From Reclinomonas americana ATCC 50394 (Eukaryota > Jakobida > Jakobea > Jakobida), in assembly GCA_048213135.1 (NCBI GenBank), contig PS015222.1:31816-95815 (forward strand): a stretch of 64,000 nt of DNA. Reading direction: 5' to 3'. Shown here piece by piece: positions 10,285-20,129 of this stretch. Each line of letters starts with the position of its first letter. The stretch's first letter is position 1. The notes under the pieces were generated by a model that did not search any database, was not told the origin of the DNA, and saw only the letters and a list, made by a program, of their open reading frames with translations. The position numbers and the translations under genes are program-made.

Positions 10285-12014
10285 ATGCACTCAGGCGGCG
10301 CCGTCACCACGTCGCCACACGTGCGACTGGTGCTCATGCTCTCATGCGTGCTCACGGCCAGCGTGGTGATCTTCTGTGCGTACGGGTGGCACCAGCAGGC
10401 GCAAGCATCATCGGCTCCGCGCGCAGGCTCCCTCGTGTTGATCGGCGGTCCCTCGGGCGACTGGGTACGTGCATGCACACAAGTACTCTCCTTGTCTGTC
10501 CCTCTCTCTCTCTCTCTCACACACACACATGCACGCATTGCGCACATAACAGGACGACCAGCCCTTGATCATCCAACAGATTGTCGACTTGGCCGGCGGC
10601 AAGGGCGCTGCGGTCATTGGCGTGATCACCGCCGCCGACATTGATCCAGTACGTCCACCCCTTCCTCTCCCCTCTCTTGCCCGTGTGACTCACTGCGCCA
10701 CACACCAGCCTTCTGCATGGGAGGCCATGCAGGAGATTTTCCTGTCGTATCACCCGGCGGCGGTGCACTGGATTCCCGTCGACATGCAGCACCGCGCCAA
10801 CAACTCCAACCCCGATGTGGTGCACATTGCACAGCAGTGCACTGGCTTCTTCTTCTCCGGCGGCGATCAGATCCGCATTGTGTCGTCGTTTTACAACACA
10901 GACGACAGTGGACAGCGTGTGGTGTCGCCGGTGCTGCAGGCCATCATGGACCGGTTCCAGCAGGCTGGCGCCGTGATCTCTGGCAGCTCCGCCGGCACCG
11001 CTGTGCAGACGGCCAAGGTGATGGTGGAGGGCGGCTACTCGTGGGATGCGCTGCTGGACGGAGCGGAAGTGTACGGGAAGCAAACGCATCCCTACACGGT
11101 GGTGTATGTGCCGGAGGGTGGCATTCCGTCGTTCCCGTGGGGCCTGCTCGACACGCACGTGGCACCGCGAGGCCGTCAAGGTGAAGCGCGTGTCGTGGCG
11201 ATGTGGCTGAGGAGAAAAGATTCACACAAATTGCTGCGCCACAGGTCGCCTCCTGCGCCTGGCATGGGACACACGATACTTGCCGCGTGGCTCGCAGTTT
11301 GCAGTGGGCATGGACGAGGACACGGCGCTGGTGATTGTTGGAGTGAATTCGCCGGATCCAGTGGGTGTCGTGGTCGGTGCCGGTGGCGGCATCTTCATCA
11401 ACATCACGGCCGCCGCCGAGCGCTCCAACCCGCGCGGCTTCGCCCTCGACAATGCCTCCATGACGTACCTCACGCAAGATGACCGAATCCATCTGAAGAC
11501 GGGCGTAGTCGAGTTTGCGCCGTGGAAGGTGCGTGTGTGATTTTTGCGTTGTTTACTTAATGTGCTCACGATCGTCGCAGTCGCCACTGTTGGGACGCGA
11601 ACGCCACATTCGCGCGCTGACGTGAGTCTTGCGTCGTACATGCATGCCTGCCTATCACGTCTTCCAACTCAATTCATCCAGGTCGGCCAACATTTTCAAC
11701 TCGCCCGACGGTCCCGACGACGCGCAACACGAATTCGTCGCCGTGTCCACGAGTCTGGTCGACGCCCGCGACGACTCGTTCCGTTCTCCTCTCGCATGTC
11801 GCACAGCTCGTCGAGTACCTCACGTGTACAACACGCACGCACGCACAGATTTACAAGCGCCTTCACGTTCGAGACGGACCCCGTGCAATTCAGGGTCACG
11901 CTGACCAAGGTGCCCGGCCGGACAGCCGGGTACGCCGGAACAAATCCCTACACGAACAAGGACTCGATCTCGTATGTCAACATGAGAGTCGACATTGCAC
12001 CGGCGTCAACGTAG
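10285..12014 (+). CDS. Cyanophycinase-like serine peptidase (S51), membrane-anchored
   Basis: The start is the ATG at 10285. Residues about 13-33 form a hydrophobic signal-anchor (RLVLMLSCVLTASVVIFCAY). The S51/cyanophycinase core follows: GSLVLIGGPSGDW, a substrate loop GFFFSGGDQIRIVSSFYN, and the nucleophile elbow AVISGSSAGTAVQ with the predicted catalytic Ser in GSSAG. Later blocks are GLLDTHVAPRG (the IDxHxxxRGR-like position), AVGMDEDTALVI and a C-terminal beta-rich tail ending RVDIAPAST at 12014. Cyanophycinases cut beta-aspartyl-arginine bonds, but eukaryotic relatives may hydrolyse other Asp dipeptides. The topology suggests a luminal or extracellular catalytic domain. It is divergent from the unknown gene at 10212 (72 bp apart). 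Confidence 0.75.
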
Positions 12015-12074
12015 TGAACGAGTTGTCCTCTGAATAGTTTGTATTTGTGCTCGTGAGAGAGAACAGAGAAAACC

Positions 12075-13046
12075 ATGCAACACCAGGAATCGACTTTGCG
12101 ATCAGAGCCGGCGATCCTCGCCTCTTCCTCGCCACTCTTCTGGGAGGTCAAGTCCGCGCTGGAGAAGCGTTTCCGCGTGGTGCGAGGTGCGTTGCATGAT
12201 GGAGATTGGTCGACTGGTCGGAACAACCCGCAACTTCAATTCGTGCAGTGTCGGAGACCATTCGCGACGCACACTTGATTCTGCCGACACATGGGCTCGG
12301 TTTGTGCTTGGTGGACCTGGCGCAGGTGCGTCGAGTGGTGATGGTGGAGGACGAAAGCGTTGACGACAGCAATATGGAAGAGGTATTGCTGACATGGCGA
12401 AGTGGTTGACATGGTGGTGTGCTCACTGAGATGGCGCGCACAGCGGCTCGACAGTGTGCTGCCACTGCACACCATTCAACAGAGTGTTCGAGTTTTCGCA
12501 CGCCCTGTGCTTCTCATAGGTATAAATGCGTTCGCGGTGTTCGAAGTTGTTCACTTCGCCCACCAATTTCCGTAGTGAACCACACGCGCGGAGGCGACGG
12601 TCCCTCGGCAGTAACGCCAGCTGCTGTGCAAGAGCGGTACGTTCTCCTGCCCAGCAATACACAGCACTACGATATTCTTCACACGACTGTTGCGCAGTGT
12701 CGAAACCTTCCTCAACAGCACGAGCGATGATTCTGACGCGCCACGACGACCACTCCCGGTCATCGCCATTGGCAACTGGCGCGCTCTGGATGCTGCTCTC
12801 GATGCGCTACTGGTGCCCGACGCATCCACACTGGCCATCAGCGGCAACGCAGACATCGAGAAGCGAGTCGAAGAGGTAAATCCGACGGGCCACTGTCTCA
12901 TTTTTCGTCAGCCACACGCTGACCCATCATCTTGGCAGGAGTCACTGGCGGCCTTTCGGCGCTTCATCCGGCACGAGTGCGGTACTGCCGTGTCCACCTT
13001 TGCCGACGGACTTGCGGTGGTGGAGCAGCACGCAGGCAGTGGATAG
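12075..13046 (+). CDS. Small hypothetical protein
   Basis: The start is the ATG at 12075 (MQHQESTLRSEPAILASSSP), 60 bp after the previous stop. Exons that join plausibly include LFWEVKSALEKRFRVVR, VSETIRDAHLILPTHGLG, LCLVDLAQVRRVVMVEDESV, RLDSVLPLHTIQQSVRVF, PLPVIAIGNWRALDAALDAL and FRRFIRHECGTAVSTFADGL, ending at 13046. The mix of short beta strands and amphipathic helices suggests a small alpha/beta domain; a loose resemblance to ERCC4-type folds was considered but cannot be supported. I do not recognise the family. It is convergent with PrimPol (stops 100 bp apart). Confidence 0.5.
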
Positions 13047-13145
13047 GCAAGATCAATCTCCTTCTTGCTCCTCCTCGTCATCTTGCATGGCGTAGCTGCT
13101 GTCAGCCTGTGTCAGCTTCGGAAAGTGAGTGAAGATGAATGCACA

Positions 13146-15234
13146 TTACTCAAGTGGGCGGCTGACCTGCAGCTGGCTGTGACGGCGCTCGAGCTGCGTT
13201 GCAAACACTGCGTCGATGGCTTGCAGATCGTCGTCCGTCAGCGCACCTGCGTGTGATCGGAAGTGAGAACCACTGAGGCGAGCACAACGAGCCTGTGTGT
13301 GTGCGCAAACCAAATTCGAGCGAAATCGTGTCGGGCTGACGGACAACGTACTCTGGCGGCAGCAGGCCCGGCGGGATCAACACCGGTGCTGTCACGCCGT
13401 AATCAGCAAAACAAGCACACTCTTTCTCGTGAAGAAAACACAAGCAGCACCTGAACTGAATCCGTGACAGTCGGGGTCCCAGCAGCGCTGCACAACGTGT
13501 CCGCGACTGAAGCCACAATGCTTGTTGAGCGCACATCGAATAGGGTACAACGAATAAATGCCACGCAACCCCAAGTCACACACGAGATACACGCCGTTGC
13601 TCCTGTGCTCGCGACCAACATTGCGGCAGTAACGCGAGCCGGCGACTGCCAGCGTCAGCGTCCGTGTGCTCGGCGACAGCTGCCACGACCGAAACGAGAC
13701 CTGGAGAGAGAGAGAGGGAGGCAAAGGGTGAGCGCTCCTGTTAAAGATCATTGGATGACAACCTTCCTCCGCATCTCACCGAGCGACCTCCGGCCACCGG
13801 CACCACCATGGTCTGCATCACGTACTCGTCAAGTCGCGGAAAGGGCGACACAGACTCCACACCCGACTGTGCTCCTGTGGACTCGGCGGCAAATGCCGAG
13901 CCCCACACGAAGCGCGAGAGGAGACCAGGCGGCAGTGCACTGGTGAACTTCTCTGCGTCTTCGCGCAACGTTGACTCGGGCAGCTCGAGGAGGCGCCATG
14001 AGCGACGATGCGCACGCGGAAAATAGGTGACCAGTGAGGCGGCAAAGTACTCGGCATCGTGCTCCATCGCCAAGTACGGCTCCTCGTCGCGAATGGCCGA
14101 CATGTCGTATGCGCAGTCGTCGGCGCGACACAGCTGTGATTGTTCTTCAAGATCAGCAAAGCCGTCTGTGATTGCCAACACGGTGGTGCGCCGCGCAACT
14201 GTCGCCGCGTGCCCATACTTGCTCGATCCCCACACCCGAAAGTTGCGGTTGCGCGTGTACACTGCGGCATCGACAATCCACTGCATGCCGTGCTGCAACA
14301 GCGATCGCTGCGTCTCCGGCACTCGACGAAGCAGCGCCGTCACAAAGCGACCGACTGTGCGCGCGAGTGTTCAGTCAACACTGAGGAGAGCAGCACAGGG
14401 CCGAAGCGCGCGCACCATGCACGTTGGACGCAAACGCCACGCCAGGCACGCGAAAGATCAGGTGGCGAGAGAACTTTTCCGGCGTCGACGAGTCCAACAC
14501 AATGACATGCGAGCTGCGAAGCGCCCGAGTGACGACAGCGAACACAAACAAGAGGATCGTGCGCGTGCGTACCGAGAACACTCCACAGCAAACAGATCAG
14601 CAAACGCTCGGATGGCGGCCTCCACCAGCACCTCGCACACGCGTCGCGAATGACCCGCGTCCAGCCACTCGGCACTGCTTTTCCATCAGTCGCCGTCGCC
14701 GATCAAAACAGCACAGCAGCAGCACTTGACGCAACGGCGCAGAGTCTCGCATGTACTCGGCATCAATGTACAAGCAGCACGGCATCCCCTCGCGAATGAT
14801 CTCGTAGAAATGGCGCCGCGACTGTGCGCCAACATGCTGCGATGAGAAGGAGACTGCCGTGCATGAGATCTGAGACAAGTCGTCGCACCACTGGAATGCT
14901 CTTGTATCGGAACCACAGATCCACCACCGTGGTGACCAGGAAGCGCCTGCATGCGGTGATGAGAAGCCCTGCCTGCATGCATGCATGCAACACAGCGATC
15001 TTCATACCTCACGCCATCCTCATCGCCATCCTCATACGTGAAATACAAGCACTGCGCTGCATGCTCGTCGGCATACTCAAACGCCTCCTTTTGTGTGCCA
15101 AACTCCTGCCACAGTCGCCTGCACGAGCGTGAGAGGATTTGTGTAAGGTTCTTCATCTCGACACACACAGCTCACCGCTTGGCATGATACGCCGCTCGTC
15201 GCTGGTCAAGAGTCACACGCAGCACATGCGACAT
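13146..15234 (-). CDS. PRIMPOL: DNA-directed primase/polymerase PrimPol
   Basis: PrimPol re-primes stalled replication forks and performs translesion synthesis in nucleus and mitochondria. The start is the ATG at 15234 (MSHVLRVTLDQRRAAYHAK); a phase-2 intron continues as RRLWQEFGTQKEAFEYADEH. The AEP polymerase core has RFLVTTVVDLWFRYKSIPVV, motif I YIDAEYMRD (Asp-x-Glu), motif II DSSTPEKFSRHLIFRVPGV (Ser-x-His) and motif III VDAAVYTRNRNFRVWGSSK. A C-terminal zinc-finger region follows: SRYCRNVGREHRSNGVYLVC through CWDPDCHGF, with the Cys/His set expected for the PrimPol UL52-like finger. The acidic tail TDDDLQAIDAVFATQL is placed like the RPA-binding motifs of animal PrimPol (inference). The stop is at 13146. 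It lies 89 bp from the divergent secreted-protein gene. Confidence 0.88.
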
Positions 15235-15323
15235 CGACCTCTGTCTGTCTGTGCGTCAAGTGCGACTCTGGTGTCCTCCGTTGACCCGCGCGGAACATCT
15301 TATCATTTTCTTGACAACAAAGA

Positions 15324-16508
15324 ATGTCGCGCCAGAGCACCTCGCTTCTCTTCCTCGCGCTCGCCTGCATGTTTGCACTGGTGTTCACCAGCACTTTGCT
15401 GGTGGAGCAGGCGGCTGCGGGTGAGCTCGAGCATGCGCTGGCCTTGGGCGACCCCGACGCGCCTGTGTGGCCTGCGTTTTTCCAGATTGGTGAGCGAGTG
15501 TGTCTCCGTGTGTGAGTGTGTGCGTGCGTGTGTCTCACTTGGCTCCTCCACCCACCGCAGACTTTAGCGAGACCACCAAGATCATTGGTGGCAGTCACAC
15601 GACGACAGGAACGTGGTGGTATGATGCGGTGAGTGCATTGTGTGCCTCCCCCGGAGTCTCGCTGTCTGTCTTCTCAAGTTCTCTTTTGGTGGGCATTAGG
15701 TGCACAACTACACGCGCATTGACCGCGCCAATGGCCGTCACGACCGCTGTTGCGTTTCCTCTCCTCTTTCTTTGTTGGTGCTTCACGTGAGCTGATGCAG
15801 CAACAACACAGATTGCGGCAGCATTCACCCGTTGCGCCTGCTCTGCCTTTTTCTCTCTCTCACACTCACTCCTCCGTGCGTCTCTCACTTGCGCGGCGAC
15901 ACAGGCTCACCAACACGAATTGCACGCACCTGGTGGTCGCCGGCATGCGATATCTCGTGTTCCCCGAGCTCAAGTCGTGCTGCGCGTGCTGCAACGATGC
16001 CAAGGGCTGCGGTACCATTCGCCGCGACTGGCTCCATGGTGCACAGTACCTCGGAACGCAGCAGATTGGCGGCTACATGACCAACAAGTGGAACCAGAAG
16101 GTCTGCGCAAGACATTGTGAGGGAACAGGGGGCCTTGCAGGCGCTGATTGTCGACCGTGCAGGGTCTGCAAGACAACTTTTACTATGCCACCGTGGACTC
16201 GAACGTGCCGGTGGAGTTGCGTGTGGTCAAACAGGTCGAGGGTATACTCTGCAATTGCAGCTGAACGTCGCACCATTGTATGCAGGCTCGACATGGCGCC
16301 GAATGACCTGTTTGAGTTCAACCCGCAGACGTTGCGCATACACGGCGGTCTCCTGTTCCTCCGCCTTCTCTCCCTGCTGCTAGCTGACACTGGCCTCTGC
16401 AAACACAGGTACAAGACCGACCCGATCAATGGCAGCATCTTTGCGCTTCCGTCGTACTGCTCCGCGTCGGCCTCATGCCCGACGCTCTCCGTGTGCACCG
16501 TGGCCTGA
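15324..16508 (+). CDS. Secreted Cys-rich protein, ciliate-like/ependymin-like
   Basis: The start is the ATG at 15324. It begins with a clear signal peptide (SLLFLALACMFALVFTSTLL, cleavage near AAAGE). Mature exons include DFSETTKIIGGSHTTTGTWW, the polar stretch VHNYTRIDRANGRHDR, CTHLVVAGMRYLVFPELKS, then CCACCNDAKGCGTIRRDW, and a final exon ending FALPSYCSASASCPTLSVC with its stop at 16508. The order (aromatic beta strands, a CCxCC...GCG motif, a terminal LPSYC...CP) resembles a family of secreted proteins I know from ciliates and some other protists, loosely like ependymins. Several disulfides and extracellular or lysosomal location are inferred. No enzymatic residues are recognised. Confidence 0.6.
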
Positions 16509-16604
16509 GCCTGCTTTCCACACGCACGCGCAGACAGACAGACAGCGGAACACCTGTCGACGTCCAGTCCTGCACGAGTAAAAAACGCACTTTTGTTGCT
16601 CATT

Positions 16605-17646
16605 ATGTTTCTCGTGGACGAAGAGGCACTGTTAAAGGCATTGGTGCTGACGGTGCTCCTCGCCAGCCTGCTCGCCATGTGCGCCGCACTGGGGTTCCTT
16701 CTGCGTCGCGTGCTGAGCTCACGAGCAGCTCGCATTCTCTCTGCTGCCTGCGCAAACGGTGAGCAACTAACTCACAGTCACTTGCATGTGCTGCATGTGC
16801 ATTCATTCTCTCTCTCTCTATGTGTGTGTGCATCGTAGTGTCGTCGCCACATGCACTGCTGGTGATTGCGCACCCCGACGACGAGTCCATGTTCTTTGCG
16901 CCCACTCTGGCCACTCTGCGGGAGTCTGTGGGCGCTCGACTCAGTGTCTTGTGCCTGTCTAATGGCAACGCCGAGGGCCTCGGACAGCGTCGCGAGGAGG
17001 AGTTGTATCGCGCATGCCATGTGCTCGGTGTCAAACGCGACGATGTGACCATTGTGCGCCACGAGGAGCTACAGGACTCGATGCGTGCCATATGGCCCGT
17101 GAACACCGTGGTCAGTGGGAGGGAGAGCGCAGTAGACTTCATTGTTGCTTCTTCACTCATTGTGCAATGGAGGAGAGCAGGCGGATGTGGTGGCAGAGCA
17201 TGCGCGTGGGTCGGCGTTCCAGTGGGTGGTGACGTTTGACGAGCGTGGCGTGAGCGGCCACCCGAACCACATTGCAGTGTCGCGTGGAGTGGTCGCGGCG
17301 TTTCGACGCGGTCAGCTGCGACCGGCGCAAGTGTGGCTCCTCGACAGTGGTTCATGGTTGCGCAAGTACACGGGCTTCTTCGAGCTGCTGCGCTCCGGTG
17401 TGGCCGCTGTCATGTTTGGCAGTGGAACGTATGTGCGCGGTGGATCGTGGCGTCGTGCGGCGGCCTCGCGCAAAAAGAGCGACGATGACGTTGACGACGA
17501 CGGTGACGGCGGCGACGACAGCGGCAGTGATCATCGCAAAGGTCAGGCGGTCGTACCCGCTGCTAATGCTGGTGGTGGTGGCGACGGTGTGCACGAGGAG
17601 CTGGTGCACGAGATGGTGTCGCTTCCCGGGTCGGGGACCGAGGCGG
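16605..17646 (+). CDS. PIGL: PIG-L family N-acetylglucosaminyl-PI de-N-acetylase, 3' end in gap
   Basis: PIG-L removes acetate from GlcNAc-phosphatidylinositol, the second step of GPI-anchor synthesis, on the cytosolic face of the ER. The ATG at 16605 precedes an N-terminal membrane anchor (LKALVLTVLLASLLAMCAAL), as in animal PIG-L. The catalytic domain has VIAHPDDESMFFAPTL (the zinc-binding HPDDE), LSVLCLSNGNAEGLG, RREEELYRACHVLGV and the distal zinc ligand motif GVSGHPNHIAVS. Near the end, a Lys/Asp-rich insert (KKSDDDVDDDGDGGDDSGSD) and a Gly-rich stretch interrupt the usual C-terminal region. The coding sequence enters the 225-N gap at 17647, so the C-terminus is missing. Confidence 0.82.
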
Positions 17647-17871
17647 NNNNNNNNNNNNNNNNNNNNNNNNNNNNNNNNNNNNNNNNNNNNNNNNNNNNNN
17701 NNNNNNNNNNNNNNNNNNNNNNNNNNNNNNNNNNNNNNNNNNNNNNNNNNNNNNNNNNNNNNNNNNNNNNNNNNNNNNNNNNNNNNNNNNNNNNNNNNNN
17801 NNNNNNNNNNNNNNNNNNNNNNNNNNNNNNNNNNNNNNNNNNNNNNNNNNNNNNNNNNNNNNNNNNNNNNN
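17647..17871. other. Assembly gap (225 N)
   Basis: The gap removes the 3' end of the PIG-L gene and the spacer before the convergent MORN/RING gene. Confidence 0.99.
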
Positions 17872-17903
17872 TATATAACAAGGAAGGAGAAGGAGAGGGG
17901 GAA

Positions 17904-20005
17904 TTATACAGAGATGAAGACCTTGACACGCTGGCGAATGGGTGTGCGGCAAATAGGGCACGGTGTGACCTGTCGTGCACAGCCCTCGCAGCACCTGTGG
18001 CGCCACAGAATCGGTGAGTGAAAGCGGTGAATTAACGCACGACAAGGCACGGTGACGCACACGACATGTCCGCACGGCACAAAGCATATGCACCGACTCT
18101 CCGCCAGGCACACCACACAGCTGCGCGCGCGCATGCAAATTCCAGAGTCAAACACACCCATAATATCGAGGACACGACTGCCACGGCCTAGTACGCAACA
18201 TGCTGTCCTTCTCCTTCTCCTTGGCCTTCTTGGCTTCCTCGTCGCGCTCCACCGCCAACTCGTCGACCTTGTGACGCAATGCCTCCAGCTCGAGTCGCAG
18301 CATGCGTTCCTCTTCTGTTTTCCGCAGTCGCTTCCGCGCATCGCTCTCCACCTCGCCCTCGGGTGTCGGCGCAAACGCCGACTCGCCGGGCGCCAGTGGC
18401 AACCGCAGAATCTCCCTGCCGGCCACGTACTTGCAGCGGAAGCGCAGCGTGCGCTTCGGCTCCCGCGGATCCGGCGTCCTCACTTCGGCGTCGCCCTCCT
18501 CCTTGTCGTTGACAAAGCCGCCGCGGTAGTGCGTCTGGTTCGGGTAGTGCAGCAAGCCAAACACGCGCTTCCCGCTGTTCCACTCGCCCTCAAAACACGC
18601 TCCATTCGGGTACTCCATTTTTCCTGCATGTCGGTCAATATCGGCAGGGTGATGCACGGTAGGGAATCGTGCGCCTGCTCACACACACACGCACCGTATC
18701 CGTGCGCTTTGGAGGCCTTCCACTCGCCAACATACACACGACCGTCGGCCCACTGCACAACTCGTCGGTGAGCAGATGCTACACAGAGATACATCTTCTT
18801 CATGCCTGCCACGCACCGTCATTGTGCCCTCGCCCTCCATGGTGTCCTCCACGAACTCGCCGTCGTACTCCGACACCCCGTCGGCCAGCGTGAGCACACC
18901 TTGCCCGTGGCACCGATTGTTCTTCCACTCGCCGACATATCTGCCGCACGCATCGCACAGTGAGACACTGCATCACCAGCTGCCGCGACGGATGACGCGG
19001 TGACGGACAGACCTTCTTCCGTCGTGCCACCACTTGGTCTGCGCGGAGTGAGAGAGCGAGAAATAAGGATCAATAAACCGACCGATATAGGAGGAATACA
19101 GGAGATGAAGAACGAGGAGAAGGGGAAGGAGTGGAGTGAAGTGGGAGGAGCAGGTGGTGGTCGGTTGGCAATAATCAATCAAGTGACAGGTGGCGGCCAG
19201 GCATTCACAGGGTGGTTGAAACGGGGCGCACATGGGCGAAAAACGCCCATCAATTCACGCCAAATGAGTGTGCGCATAAAAAGGCAACGCCGATGACGGC
19301 ACGACGACAAGGCGGCGAAAGGCCGACAGATCACAGGAGGAGGGTAAAGAGAGGAAGGCAGAGAGGAAGAAAGGAATCAAGTGTCATGATCGAACACGCA
19401 CCCCTTGTCCCTCCATGCGATCCTCGACAAAGGAGCCTTCGTACACTCCATCGCTGCTTGCAAATCGCCTGTGAACACAGACAGACAGTGAACAAACAGG
19501 GACCTCTCTCCCTCGGAAGACGATGATGACAGGTCATCAATCGTCAGTCGCGCATTCGGTTGACTGAGAGAACGAGTGCCACATAACACAGGCAGAGAAA
19601 CAGCGTCTTCCTCAATGGCCTCTCGCTTACAGTGTATACCGCTGCTGCGTATATCGCGCACACAAGACAAAGAAAAAGTGGGGCGGCACTCACCCTCGAC
19701 CGTGGCATTTCTGCGGGAGAACAGAGAGCAAGATGAGTATGAGTGAGAGAGTGAGTGAATGGGACGTTTCGCAAAAGCGTGATTGGTGACGCAACGTTGT
19801 TGCAAAAGTCGCCGCTGTACTGCCTGGTGTGACACGCAGACACACACAAAGAGAGAGACACACACACACACAAAGAGAGAAGAGTCGTGAGGGGACGCGG
19901 AGACAGAGCACGTGAGCAAAAATCGCGACTGAACCTCCCGTCTGGCCACGTGCACGTTCCCACTCCGTGTGGCACACCCCGTTCGTTGCGTTGCCCGCTG
20001 TACAT
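17904..20005 (-). CDS. MORN-repeat protein with C-terminal RING finger
   Basis: The start is the ATG at 20005 (MYSGQRNERGVPHGVGTCTW); an in-frame ATG at 20047 would add 14 residues. Successive exons carry MORN repeats: QYSGDFCNN, RFASSDGVYEGSFVEDRMEG, VLTLADGVSEYDGEFVEDTM, WADGRVYVGEWKASKAHGYG and MEYPNGACFEGEWNSGK. A coiled coil follows (EERMLRLELEALRHKVDEL). The last exons form a C3HC4 RING: CVVCLAESRCICFVPCGHVVC, then CCEGCARQVTPCPICRTPI, with the stop at 17904. MORN repeats bind phospholipid or act as protein scaffolds, and the RING suggests E3 ubiquitin ligase activity (inference). The cellular role is unknown. It is divergent from the La-CCR4 gene, 124 bp away. Confidence 0.78.
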
Positions 20006-20129
20006 GTTGCTTCTCTGTCTCCGTCGGCTGCGATTCTTCTCTCGCACGACAACACAATTCGCGACAAACTGTCCGTTTCGCTCGCGGCCTCATTGTACCC
20101 GCCGAGTGAGGGTGCTTCGTTGTGTGTGT

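Noticed and set aside
12075-13046. ERCC4/FAAP24-type nuclease assignment
   Set aside because: Only a loose pattern of hydrophobic strands was seen and no ERKxxxD motif, so it was left as hypothetical.
13146-15234. Viral or plasmid AEP primase
   Set aside because: Motif wording (FSRHLIF, VYTRNRNFR, zinc-finger order) and many introns fit cellular PrimPol; no viral neighbours were seen.
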